Origin: an uncultured beta proteobacterium
GTDB taxonomy: Bacteria > Pseudomonadota > Gammaproteobacteria > Burkholderiales > Burkholderiaceae
Direction: 5' to 3'
DNA length: 17,889 nucleotides
NCBI GenBank assembly: GCA_903938955.1
Contig: CAJAFJ010000655.1
Coordinates: 1-17,889, forward strand
Part shown: positions 1-5,229 of the stretch, piece after piece
Numbering within the stretch: position 1 is the first letter of the stretch
Layout: the number at the start of each line of letters is the position of its first letter
Translations under genes and position numbers: made by a program
Notes under the pieces: model-generated
The model's database searches: none
Seen by the model: the letters and a program-made list of their open reading frames with translations, nothing else
What the model was told of the DNA's origin: nothing

Positions 1-24
1 AGGGCTAGAGGCCAATTTGGCATA
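1..24 (+). repeat. 3' end of dispersed intergenic repeat, copy 1
   Basis: The window opens with AGGGCTAGAGGCC followed by AATTTGGCAT. This reads as the right-hand end of the same dispersed repeat seen at 1065-1109 and 2435-2480, whose left parts end in CGAGGGCTA and CGAAGGCCCT. The left part of this copy would lie outside the window. It sits just upstream of the MntA gene, so it may delimit an accessory block. Assignment to a Comamonadaceae intergenic repeat family is from memory and was not searched. Confidence 0.5.
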
Positions 25-68
25 TAAAAAACATGCCTGCATTACTCAATCTCCCCTAAAATTCGCCC

Positions 69-377
69 ATGCACCCCGCCATCGCCCAACACCGCCCAGG
101 CATCTCTGCCATCTGCCAGCGCTACCGCATCAGTCGGCTGGAGGTGTTTGGCTCGGCGGCACGGGCAGACGACTTCAACCCGGCCAGCAGCGACGCCGAT
201 TTTTTGGTGCAGTTCGCCCATGACGCACTGCCCAGTCTGGCAACATTTTTCGGTGCCAAGGTCGATTTGGAACAGTTGTTGGGCCGTGGCGTTGATTTGG
301 TCGAACCGGCTGCCGTGCGCAACCCCTACGTGCTGGCCAGCATCAACCGCAACCGAGAAGCCGTCTATGCAGCGTGA
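69..377 (+). CDS. MntA-like minimal nucleotidyltransferase antitoxin
   Basis: This 102-aa protein is a minimal nucleotidyltransferase (MNT) of the DNA polymerase beta superfamily. In known MntA/HepT pairs the MNT protein acts as antitoxin by transferring AMP to a tyrosine of the HEPN toxin. The active-site signature is visible: G28-S29 in VFGSAARADDF, then the DAD pair (D42, D44) in SSDADFLV, and a likely third carboxylate at D76 in GVDLVEP. The C-terminal RNPYVLASINRNREAVYAA is typical of the family, and the length is normal. The stop overlaps the start of the downstream HEPN gene by 11 bases (ATG at 367), the usual coupled order. The ribosome-binding site before ATG 69 is weak, but the start agrees with the family's N-terminus. 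The antitoxin appears intact although its toxin partner is frameshifted. Confidence 0.88.
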   Translation: MHPAIAQHRPGISAICQRYRISRLEVFGSAARADDFNPASSDADFLVQFAHDALPSLATFFGAKVDLEQLLGRGVDLVEPAAVRNPYVLASINRNREAVYAA

Positions 378-716
378 TCCGCGCGCCTTTCTATGGGACG
401 TCCGCGAGGCGGCGTTGGCGATCCAGTCATTCACTGCGGGCAGGACGCTACTGCATTTGCAACCAACGAGATGGCGCAGTCGGCAGTAGAGCGCAAGTTT
501 GAAATCATTGGCGAAGCGCTCAATCAGTTGGCCAAACTGGACGCTGCTTTGGCAGCACGCATTCCAGACTTGCCAAAAATCGTGGCGTTTCGCAATCAGC
601 TTATTCATGGTTATGCCACCGTGAACGTCAGTACGGTTTGGAATGTGGCACAAAACGCGTTGCGGCCATTGGTCGATGCTGTGCAGATTCTTATGGATGA
701 GTTAGGCGACGCCTGA
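367..716 (+). pseudogene. HEPN-domain (HepT-type) toxin, frameshifted
   Basis: The HEPN ribonuclease toxin partner of the upstream MNT gene is split between two reading frames. The first part, from ATG 367, reads MQRDPRAFLWDVREAALAIQ and continues to FTAGRTL around base 450. The rest is one base out of register: AFATNEMAQSAVERKFEIIG, then GEALNQLAK, then RNQLIHGY, to the stop at 714-716. Restoring one base at about 450-452 gives a continuous protein of about 116 aa, a normal size. The RX4HXY catalytic and AMPylation motif of HepT toxins is intact (Arg at 591-593, His at 606-608, Tyr at 612-614), but it lies after the frameshift. As written, translation from 367 stops at 489 and lacks the motif. 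A sequencing error or programmed frameshifting are alternatives; I see no slippery heptamer at the junction. Confidence 0.82.
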
Positions 717-737
717 ATCGAAGACGGAGACTGCAAC

Positions 738-908
738 ATGGCACAAACTAAAAAAACTCAGCCAAGTCGTTTGATGCCTTCCCCAAAAGCACTGCAAAAA
801 GCCTTGGCGCAATCTGCCAAGCAGGCGCAGCGCATGGCCGATGCCTTTGGCGTGGTCGTGCCAAGCATCAAGCCCAAACAAGCCAGCAGTACGCGCAACG
901 CTGGCTGA
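738..908 (+). CDS. small basic hypothetical protein (56 aa)
   Basis: This short ORF starts at ATG 738 after a GGAGA ribosome-binding site seven bases upstream. It encodes MAQTKKTQPSRLMPSPKALQ, a middle part ALAQSAKQAQRMADAFGVVV, and a Lys/Ser-rich tail ending in STRNAG. The central segment is probably a single amphipathic helix; there is no membrane segment or signal peptide. It lies 21 bases after the HEPN gene and could be co-transcribed with the MNT/HEPN pair. I do not recognise a characterised family. The frame stays open after its UGA stop for another 51 codons that encode a DUF4357-like tail, so it may be either a complete small gene or the front of an interrupted one. Confidence 0.55.
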   Translation: MAQTKKTQPSRLMPSPKALQKALAQSAKQAQRMADAFGVVVPSIKPKQASSTRNAG

Positions 909-1064
909 ATCATTTCCACTCGCTACCACCTGTTCGCCAGCTCCAGCATGGCTGCCATTGCGGTGATGGGCCGCTCGGCCAATGGCTGGCTGGAGTGGAA
1001 GACCGATCAGGGCCAAACTTTGGACGGCGCCAAGCGCCAGTCGGTGAGTTTGGCGGGCGTTTAG
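909..1064 (+). pseudogene. DUF4357 C-terminal domain remnant
   Basis: Directly after the UGA at 906-908, and in the same frame, the sequence reads YHLFASSSMAAIAVMGRSAN followed by GWLEWKTDQGQTLDGAKR and a stop at 1062-1064. The pattern of a phenylalanine, a serine-rich segment, an alanine stretch, GRSANGWLEWK and TLD is that of the DUF4357 domain. That domain normally forms the C-terminus of GIY-YIG nuclease-like or restriction/methylase-associated proteins. There is no start codon of its own with a ribosome-binding site and the rest of such a protein is missing, so it is a remnant. The dispersed repeat begins immediately after its stop codon. An N-terminal stub of a similar protein type occurs about 1 kb downstream at 2030. 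Confidence 0.6.
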
Positions 1065-1109
1065 GCGCTATCTTTTACATAGCTTCTCACGTATATTCCA
1101 CGAGGGCTA
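1065..1109 (+). repeat. dispersed intergenic repeat, copy 2
   Basis: The AT-richer segment GCGCTATCTTTTACATAGC continues into TTCTCACGTATATTCCACGA and GGGCTA. It matches copy 3 (2435-2480) through ATAGCTTCTCACG, then a TATT core, an ACGA and a GGC. Its GAGGGCTA end matches the beginning of copy 1. It begins right at the stop of the DUF4357 remnant and lies upstream of the DUF4160 gene. Confidence 0.6.
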
Positions 1110-1134
1110 CACGCTTATTTTTCATATATCTAGC

Positions 1135-1398
1135 ATGCCAAGTTAAACTTGGCCCTAGCCTGTCGTCTTTTGCTTCAAATCGTTCCGGTTTTTCTTCTAT
1201 TCCAATGAAGGAAACCCGCGCGAGGCCATGCACATTCATGTATGTAACGCCGAGGGTGAGGCAAAATTCTGGCTAACACCCACGGTCTACTTGGCTGACA
1301 GCGATGGTTTTGACGCTCGCACACTACGTGAACTGCGGGATGCAGTGATTGACAACAAAGCGCTTATTGAAAGGACTTGGAATGAACACTTCGCCTAA
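1135..1398 (+). pseudogene. DUF4160 protein, start region interrupted
   Basis: From 1159 to the stop at 1396-1398 the frame encodes a nearly complete DUF4160 domain: PVVFCFKSFRFFFYSNEGNP, then REAMHIHV, EGEAKFWLTPTVYLAD, FDARTLRELRDAV and ALIERTWNEHFA. The hallmark RFFFYSNEGNPRE and HIHV motifs are clear. There is no usable start directly before it: the preceding codon is TAG. Further upstream in the same frame is ATG CCA AGT TAA ACT TGG CCC TAG. Removing the 21 bases 1140-1160 would give ATG-CCT-GTC-GTC, i.e. MPVVF, the usual family N-terminus, so a short in-frame insertion carrying two stops is the likely lesion. The gene overlaps the following DUF2442 gene by 17 bases, the common pairing for these families, which have been proposed as toxin-antitoxin-like modules. 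An internal ATG at 1228 could make only a truncated product. Confidence 0.68.
1137..1153. promoter_or_regulatory. palindrome at the DUF4160 start
   Basis: GCCAAGTTAAACTTGGC is a perfect inverted repeat of eight bases per arm around a single A. It overlaps the ATG at 1135-1137, which is in frame with the DUF4160 coding sequence, and contains an in-frame TAA. It could be an autoregulatory operator or part of a small insertion that broke the start of the gene. Its function is not known. Confidence 0.4.
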
Positions 1399-1633
1399 AG
1401 CGGTTCGCTTCGATGAAGACACTTTGTGGGTCAGCCTTTCCGATGGCCGCACCATTGCAGCGCCTCTGACCTGGTTCCCGCGCCTTTTGGAGGCGGCACC
1501 CGAACAGCGCGCCCAAGTGGAATTAAGCAAAAACGGCTTGCATTGGGAGTTGCTGGACGAAGACCTTTCGGTGGCCGGACTGTTGGCGGGGCAGCCCGAT
1601 TTGTCTCGGCGCGGTGTGCATCAGTCGGCCTAA
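1382..1633 (+). CDS. DUF2442 domain protein (first copy)
   Basis: This 83-aa protein begins MNTSPKAVRFDEDTLWVSLS and continues through DGRTIAAPLTWFPRLLEA, HWELLDEDLSVAGLLAG to QSA. The pattern of a beta-strand with DGR, then a PLxWFPRLLEA motif and a DEDLSVxGLLxG motif is typical of DUF2442. I chose ATG 1382, which overlaps the end of the DUF4160 frame, because the family starts just before this motif; an in-frame ATG at 1349 would add 11 residues. DUF2442 proteins are small and often encoded next to DUF4160 proteins. Their biochemical role is not established, though an antitoxin or DNA-binding role has been suggested. A second, more divergent DUF2442 follows after five bases. Confidence 0.8.
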   Translation: MNTSPKAVRFDEDTLWVSLSDGRTIAAPLTWFPRLLEAAPEQRAQVELSKNGLHWELLDEDLSVAGLLAGQPDLSRRGVHQSA

Positions 1634-1638
1634 GCGTG

Positions 1639-1887
1639 ATGAAAGTTCTCAACGCCAACCTGGCTGACGCCTTCAAACTGGAACTCGACTTTTCGGATCA
1701 CACGCATGGCGTGTTTGACGCCAACGCCTACTTGGCAAGTCGGTCAGGTCCACTGTTGGACAAATTGCGTGAGCCCGCCTATTTCAAGCGATTTTTCATT
1801 GATGCGGGTGCACTTTGCTGGCCCAATGGTCTCGAAATTTCACCATCACGCTTGCATGAACTGTGCGTGGCGTCCGCGACGGCGTAG
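1639..1887 (+). CDS. DUF2442 domain protein (second copy)
   Basis: This 82-aa protein, MKVLNANLADAFKLELDFSD through GVFDANAYL, LREPAYFKRFFID, ALCWPNGLEISPSRLHEL, belongs to the other common form of DUF2442. That form has the layout of DG/HGVFD, a proline-rich turn, YF, and a W-PNG-DIxP ending. It starts at ATG 1639, five bases after the stop of the first DUF2442 gene, with no good ribosome-binding site, so translation is probably coupled. Two different DUF2442 proteins behind one DUF4160 remnant is unusual. The two proteins share little sequence, so they look like separate paralogous types rather than a recent duplication. Function unknown. Confidence 0.72.
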   Translation: MKVLNANLADAFKLELDFSDHTHGVFDANAYLASRSGPLLDKLREPAYFKRFFIDAGALCWPNGLEISPSRLHELCVASATA

Positions 1888-1929
1888 CAAACTGCTCAAC
1901 ATGGCTGAAACTGGCAACAAATCCGTACC

Positions 1930-1953
1930 GCATGACGCGGATTTCCGTCATGC
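1930..1953. repeat. 8-bp inverted repeat
   Basis: GCATGACG at 1930-1937 is mirrored by CGTCATGC at 1946-1953 with an eight-base loop. It lies in the non-coding or remnant stretch after the second DUF2442 gene. No T-run follows, so it is not a convincing terminator. Confidence 0.4.
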
Positions 1954-2030
1954 ACTGCTGGCCCAATCCGCCCGCTGAATTCGAGTTTGACCAGCATTCG
2001 GTGCTGGTCAAGGTACATAAAAGGCCCTGA
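1932..2030 (+). other. possible 32-codon ORF or gene remnant
   Basis: A short open frame starts at ATG 1932 and ends at TGA 2028-2030: MTRISVMHCWPNPPAEFEFD then QHSVLVKVHKRP. I do not recognise it. Its stop overlaps the ATG of the next small frame (TGATG at 2028-2032), which is typical of translationally coupled genes. It could therefore be the end of a lost upstream gene. It has no ribosome-binding site and it contains two hairpins, so it may equally be non-coding. Confidence 0.25.
1987..2011. repeat. 10-bp perfect stem, 5-base loop
   Basis: TTGACCAGCA at 1987-1996 is followed by TTCGG and then TGCTGGTCAA at 2002-2011, a perfect ten-base-pair hairpin. It is strong enough to act as an RNA hairpin behind the DUF2442 genes. 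Neither strand has a T-run after it, so a factor-independent terminator is unlikely; an operator or recombination remnant is possible. Confidence 0.5.
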
Positions 2031-2137
2031 TGCCCTGCCCCCAAACCATCCAAATCTACCTTTCTGCTAGCGACCCGCGCGGCATGCGGGTGGCAGAATT
2101 CCTCATCTACCAAGGAAATAAAAATGGACAAAGATGA
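2030..2137 (+). pseudogene. N-terminal stub of a GIY-YIG/DUF4357-type protein
   Basis: The 35-codon frame from ATG 2030 reads MPCPQTIQIYLSASDPRGMR then VAEFLIYQGNKNGQR. The opening TIQIYL, DPRG and RVAE is the characteristic N-terminus of GIY-YIG nuclease family proteins that end in a DUF4357 domain. In these proteins it is normally followed by ITTR- or VTTR-like sequence and then the nuclease core. After VAE the resemblance ends and a stop follows at 2135-2137, so the core is missing. The gene for a small membrane protein starts inside its last codons. A DUF4357 tail of the type expected at the other end of such a protein lies upstream at 909-1064. This suggests rearrangement or two independently decayed copies. 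Confidence 0.5.
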
Positions 2138-2354
2138 CGAGCCCAAAACATGGGTCAGCACCCTCAAAGTGATCTTTGGCATTGCCGTGATGATTGGAAC
2201 GGTGGGGTTTGCGCTTTGGTATGCCGGTCAACAGCCCGAGCATTCGCCCGCACTTGAGCAGGCCATAGAAGCGGTGCACCAAAAAAACCCAAACTCATCC
2301 TCGTCATCCTCCACGTCGTGGGGAATTGCCAAAGATTCACCCCTACGCAAGTAG
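2124..2354 (+). CDS. small single-pass membrane protein (76 aa)
   Basis: This protein starts MDKDDEPKTWVSTLKVIFGI at ATG 2124, nine bases after AAGGAAAT, a good ribosome-binding site. Residues about 13-33 (TLKVIFGIAVMIGTVGFALWY) form a single membrane helix preceded by an acidic N-terminus. The rest, with a run of serines near residues 58-64, is soluble and probably unstructured. I do not recognise a family. It overlaps the decayed GIY-YIG stub by 14 bases and stands before the third repeat copy, so it may be cargo of this accessory region or a small local gene. Confidence 0.55.
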   Translation: MDKDDEPKTWVSTLKVIFGIAVMIGTVGFALWYAGQQPEHSPALEQAIEAVHQKNPNSSSSSSTSWGIAKDSPLRK

Positions 2355-2434
2355 CGGCCAAGACTCGCCAGCCCGTTTGCATGAGTTATGCGCGGCTTCT
2401 GCAATGGCATAACGCCACTACACACCCAATAATT

Positions 2435-2480
2435 TCGCTATATTTTTAATAGCTTCTCACGCTTATTTAACGAAGGCCCT
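2435..2480 (+). repeat. dispersed intergenic repeat, copy 3
   Basis: TCGCTATATTTTTAATAGC continues into TTCTCACGCTTATTTAACGA and AGGCCCT. It aligns with copy 2 (1065-1109) over CGCTAT, the T-rich stretch, ATAGCTTCTCACG, the TATT core and ACGA. It lies between the small membrane protein and the Fic operator, in the same orientation as the other copies. Confidence 0.6.
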
Positions 2481-2505
2481 CGTCGTATTTGACGCAATAA
2501 TACAA

Positions 2506-2562
2506 ATCGCGTCACTTTATTTGTCGCAAAAATCCCTATCACGTCAATTAAAGTGACGCGAT
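2506..2562. promoter_or_regulatory. 14-bp inverted repeat, likely operator of fic
   Basis: ATCGCGTCACTTTA at 2506-2519 is perfectly mirrored by TAAAGTGACGCGAT at 2549-2562 across 29 bases, directly upstream of the Fic gene. Further half-sites of the same type occur nearby: TTTGACGCAA at 2488-2497 and CACGTCAATTAA at 2540-2551. A similar TTTGTCGCAA lies in the spacer at 2519-2528. Repeated TGACGC/GCGTCA half-sites are what one expects of a dimeric or cooperative repressor site. The Fic protein has an N-terminal winged-helix-like region and could bind here itself; that is inference. Confidence 0.6.
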
Positions 2563-2594
2563 ACTCTGGGTTCCGGCCACTTGAACCAGAGCAC

Positions 2595-3989
2595 ATGCCC
2601 AAAGTAACACCACAACACAAGCTTGACCGTCTGGTCGAGCTGATCGCCACGCAGCAAGACGGGATGGGCGTGGAAGCTATTTTGCAAACGCTGGGTGCCA
2701 GTTGGCAGCGCCGCACGCTGCAACGTCGGCTGGCACTGTTAGTGGGTCAGGGGCGGATTCAGATGCGGGGCGAGGCACGGTCTGCGCACTATGTGGTGCC
2801 ACCGGCCAGCGCAGTGGCAAGCCTGCAGGCCCCCATGACCACGGTGCAGGCTTCTGGGGAGGTTTACATACCCACCTCGCCAGAGGGCGAAGAGATCAAA
2901 GCCTATGTTCGGCAAGCGCGACAGTTGCGCCAGCCGGTCGGCTACAAGCTGGCATTTCTGGAGCAGTACCACCCCAACCAAACGGCCTATCTGCAGCAAG
3001 ACTTGCGCGACCAGCTACATGCCTTGGGCCGCTCACCCGCCGATCAGACACCAGCGGGCACGTTTGCACGCGATATTCTGAACCGCTTGTTGATTGATTT
3101 GTCCTGGGCATCGTCGCAGCTTGAAGGCAATACCTACAGTCGCCTGGACACTGAGCGGCTGATCGAGTTTGGGCAGGCCGCTGAAGGCAAAGATGCGCTG
3201 GAAACGCAGATGATCCTCAACCACAAAGACGCCATTGAATACCTGGTGCGCGATCCCGAGCATGCCAGTCTGACCCCCGAGACCCTCATCGCCTTGCATG
3301 CTTTTTTGTCCGATGGTTTGATGGCCGACCCCAGCGCCTGTGGTCGACTCCGCCGCCGGGCCGTGGAGATTGGGGGCAGCGTTTATATGCCGGTGGCCTT
3401 GCCGCAGCGCCTGGAGGAATTGTTTGGCATCGTCATCCAGATGGCGGCAGAAATTGAAGACCCATTCGAGCAGGCTTTCTTTTTGATGGTGCACCTGCCT
3501 TATCTGCAGCCGTTTGAAGATGTGAACAAATGCGTTTCGCGTCTGGCAGCCAACATTCCGTTCATTCGCCACAATCTGTGCCCCTTGTCATTTATTGACG
3601 TGCCGCAACAGGCTTATGTGGACGCCCTGATCGGTGTGTATGAACTGAACCGCGTTGAGCTGCTGCGCGATGTATTCGTCTGGGCCTACGAACGCTCTTG
3701 CCAGCAATACGTGGCGATCAGGCAAAACCTGGTGCCGCCAGATATTCTGCGCTTGCGTTATCGCCAGGCTTTGAGCCTGGTGATCGCCGCCATCATTCGC
3801 AGCGGTGAACCTGCCACCCCGGATACCATCAACGCCCGGATGCCCGCCACCGTCGCAGCTGAAGACCAGGCCCACTTTGTAACCATGGCACTCAGCGAGT
3901 TCAAAGCCTTGCACCCGGGCAACGCGGTTCGATTTGGTATTCGGCCATTGGAGTTGGAAGCTTGGCAAACAAGACACGTCGAACGATAG
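2595..3989 (+). CDS. Fic-family protein with degenerate catalytic motif
   Basis: This 464-aa protein (from ATG 2595) has an N-terminal winged-helix-like region, about residues 8-68 (HKLDRLVELIATQQDGMGVE through RRTLQRRLALLVGQGRI). It is followed by a Fic domain. An inhibitory-helix motif of the (S/T)xxxE(G/N) type is present as S173-SQL-E177-G178. The core motif is QPFEDVNKCVSRLAANIP from residue 305, where canonical enzymes have HPFxxGNGRxxR. The catalytic histidine is Gln, the Gly before Asn is Val, and the usual Arg after NK is Cys313. A Q-PF-DVNK-SRLAANIP variant is, as I recall, a recognisable Fic subgroup, so the protein may be non-AMPylating or regulatory rather than dead. GTG 2553 would extend it by 14 codons but lies inside the inverted repeat, so ATG 2595 is preferred although its ribosome-binding site is poor. 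The frame is intact, unlike several neighbours. Confidence 0.82.
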   Translation: MPKVTPQHKLDRLVELIATQQDGMGVEAILQTLGASWQRRTLQRRLALLVGQGRIQMRGEARSAHYVVPPASAVASLQAPMTTVQASGEVYIPTSPEGEEIKAYVRQARQLRQPVGYKLAFLEQYHPNQTAYLQQDLRDQLHALGRSPADQTPAGTFARDILNRLLIDLSWASSQLEGNTYSRLDTERLIEFGQAAEGKDALETQMILNHKDAIEYLVRDPEHASLTPETLIALHAFLSDGLMADPSACGRLRRRAVEIGGSVYMPVALPQRLEELFGIVIQMAAEIEDPFEQAFFLMVHLPYLQPFEDVNKCVSRLAANIPFIRHNLCPLSFIDVPQQAYVDALIGVYELNRVELLRDVFVWAYERSCQQYVAIRQNLVPPDILRLRYRQALSLVIAAIIRSGEPATPDTINARMPATVAAEDQAHFVTMALSEFKALHPGNAVRFGIRPLELEAWQTRHVER

Positions 3990-4005
3990 CGATTTAAACT
4001 TCCCG

Positions 4006-4020
4006 CGCGGGGCGCCCGCG
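4006..4020. terminator. GC-rich hairpin after fic
   Basis: CGCGGG, loop GCG, CCCGCG forms a short strong hairpin 17 bases after the Fic stop codon and before the GST gene. It lacks a following T-run, so it would be a weak or factor-assisted terminator at best. Confidence 0.3.
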
Positions 4021-4041
4021 TAACCACTTCAGGACCTCTCC

Positions 4042-4662
4042 ATGAGCCAACTCAAACTCACTTATTTCGACTTCAACGGCGGCCGCGCCGAACCCACCCG
4101 CCTGGCGCTGCACATTGGCGGCATTGCGTTTGAAGACAACCGTTTTGGCTTTGCCGACTTTGCCGAGGTGCGCAAGTCCACACCGCTGAACCAGGTGCCT
4201 GTGCTGCATGTGGATGGCGTGCAAGTGACGCAGAGCGACGCCATCACCCGCTACGTCGGCAAGCTCGCCGGGCTGTACCCCCTGGATGCGTTCCAGGCGC
4301 TGCTGTGCGACGAGGTGCTGGATGCGGTGGAGGATGTCAACGTCAAACTGGGCACCACCTTCGGCCTGACTGGTGACGCGCTCAAAGAGGCCCGTACCGC
4401 ACTGGTCAATGGCGCGTTACCCCAGTATTTGGGCTGGCTGCAAACGCAGTTGCAAGCCCACGGCGGTCAATATTTCGCCGATAACCGTCTGACCATCGCC
4501 GACTTGAAGGTGTTTACTTTTGTGCAAGGCCTTAACTCTGGTCATCTGGACCATGTGCCGACCGATCTGGTCGAAAAAGTCGCCCCGCTGCTGGCCACCT
4601 TCACCCAGCGCATCGCCCAGACCCCTGCCATTGCGCAGTATTACGCCAAGCTCACTGCCTGA
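4042..4662 (+). CDS. glutathione S-transferase, sigma-like
   Basis: This 206-aa protein is a cytosolic glutathione S-transferase of the sigma/prostaglandin-D-synthase-like type. It would conjugate glutathione to electrophiles or act as a peroxidase. The N-terminal thioredoxin fold begins MSQLKLTYFDFNGGRAEPTR, with Tyr8 in the position of the catalytic tyrosine and GGRAEPTRLAL as the glutathione-site helix. NQVPVLHVDG contains the cis-proline of the fold, and TQSDAITRYVGK is the glutathione gamma-glutamyl binding segment. The C-terminal helical domain includes FADNRLTIADLKVF, with the conserved Asp of the N-capping box. Length is normal and the frame intact. The start at 4042 follows an AGGACCTC ribosome-binding site. 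This gene marks the return to ordinary chromosomal sequence after the accessory region. Confidence 0.9.
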   Translation: MSQLKLTYFDFNGGRAEPTRLALHIGGIAFEDNRFGFADFAEVRKSTPLNQVPVLHVDGVQVTQSDAITRYVGKLAGLYPLDAFQALLCDEVLDAVEDVNVKLGTTFGLTGDALKEARTALVNGALPQYLGWLQTQLQAHGGQYFADNRLTIADLKVFTFVQGLNSGHLDHVPTDLVEKVAPLLATFTQRIAQTPAIAQYYAKLTA

Positions 4663-4689
4663 TTGATCGAACCAAGCCTGTAGCGCCCC

Positions 4690-5229
4690 ATGCAAGCCAA
4701 TGACATCCTCCATTTCTGGTTTCATGAACTAAACGACCAGCAGCGATTTGCCAAAGACGAGGCGCTGGATACAGCCCTGCGTGAGCGCTTCGGTGACACC
4801 TTGTTGGCAGCATTGCGGGGGGAGTTGGCTGATTGGCGAGCTACGCCAGCGGGGCGTCTGGCCGAAATTGTGCTGTTGGACCAGTTCTCGCGCAACATCT
4901 ACCGCGACACGCCGGCTGCGTTTGCGCAAGATGCGCAGGCGCTGACACTGGCGCAAGAACTGGTGGCCAGCGGGCAAGATCAGCGCCTTGACCTGGTGCA
5001 GCGCAGCTTTGCCTACATGCCCTACATGCACAGCGAATCCGCCCTGATTCATGCGCAGGCCGTGATGCTGTTCAGCCAACCGGGCTTGGAGAACTCGCTG
5101 GCTTTTGAGCTGCGTCACCAGGCCATCATTGCGCGTTTTGGCCGCTACCCGCACCGCAACGCCATTCTGGGCCGAGCGTCTACAGCGGAAGAACTCGCGT
5201 TTCTGGCGCAACCGGGTTCCTCGTTTTGA
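4690..5229 (+). CDS. DUF924 family protein
   Basis: This 179-aa cytosolic protein matches DUF924, a helical family of unknown function with TPR-like structure. It opens MQANDILHFWFHELNDQQRF, the usual ILxFWF start. It continues with LADWRATPAGRLAEIVLLDQ and FSRNIYRDTPAAFAQD (the family's LLDQFSRNIYR signature), then FAYMPYMHSESALIHAQ and FGRYPHRNAILGRASTAEE. All conserved blocks are in order and the length is normal. It begins 27 bases after the GST stop with only a weak ribosome-binding site. Its TGA overlaps the start of the next gene (TTGA), so the two are probably co-translated. No enzymatic activity is established. Confidence 0.88.
   Translation: MQANDILHFWFHELNDQQRFAKDEALDTALRERFGDTLLAALRGELADWRATPAGRLAEIVLLDQFSRNIYRDTPAAFAQDAQALTLAQELVASGQDQRLDLVQRSFAYMPYMHSESALIHAQAVMLFSQPGLENSLAFELRHQAIIARFGRYPHRNAILGRASTAEELAFLAQPGSSF

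Noticed and set aside
2553..2594. GTG 2553 as the start of the Fic protein
   Set aside because: It lies inside the right arm of the 14-bp inverted repeat and lacks a ribosome-binding site; ATG 2595 gives a natural N-terminus.
3033..3572. Minus-strand 179-codon frame inside the Fic gene
   Set aside because: It has no recognisable domain and overlaps a clear Fic domain fully.
1..3990. Intact transposon, integron or prophage carrying the accessory genes
   Set aside because: No transposase, integrase or phage gene is present; only the dispersed repeat and toxin-antitoxin-like remnants are seen.
4006..4020. Strong factor-independent terminator after fic
   Set aside because: The hairpin is good but no T-run follows, so it is kept only as a low-confidence terminator.
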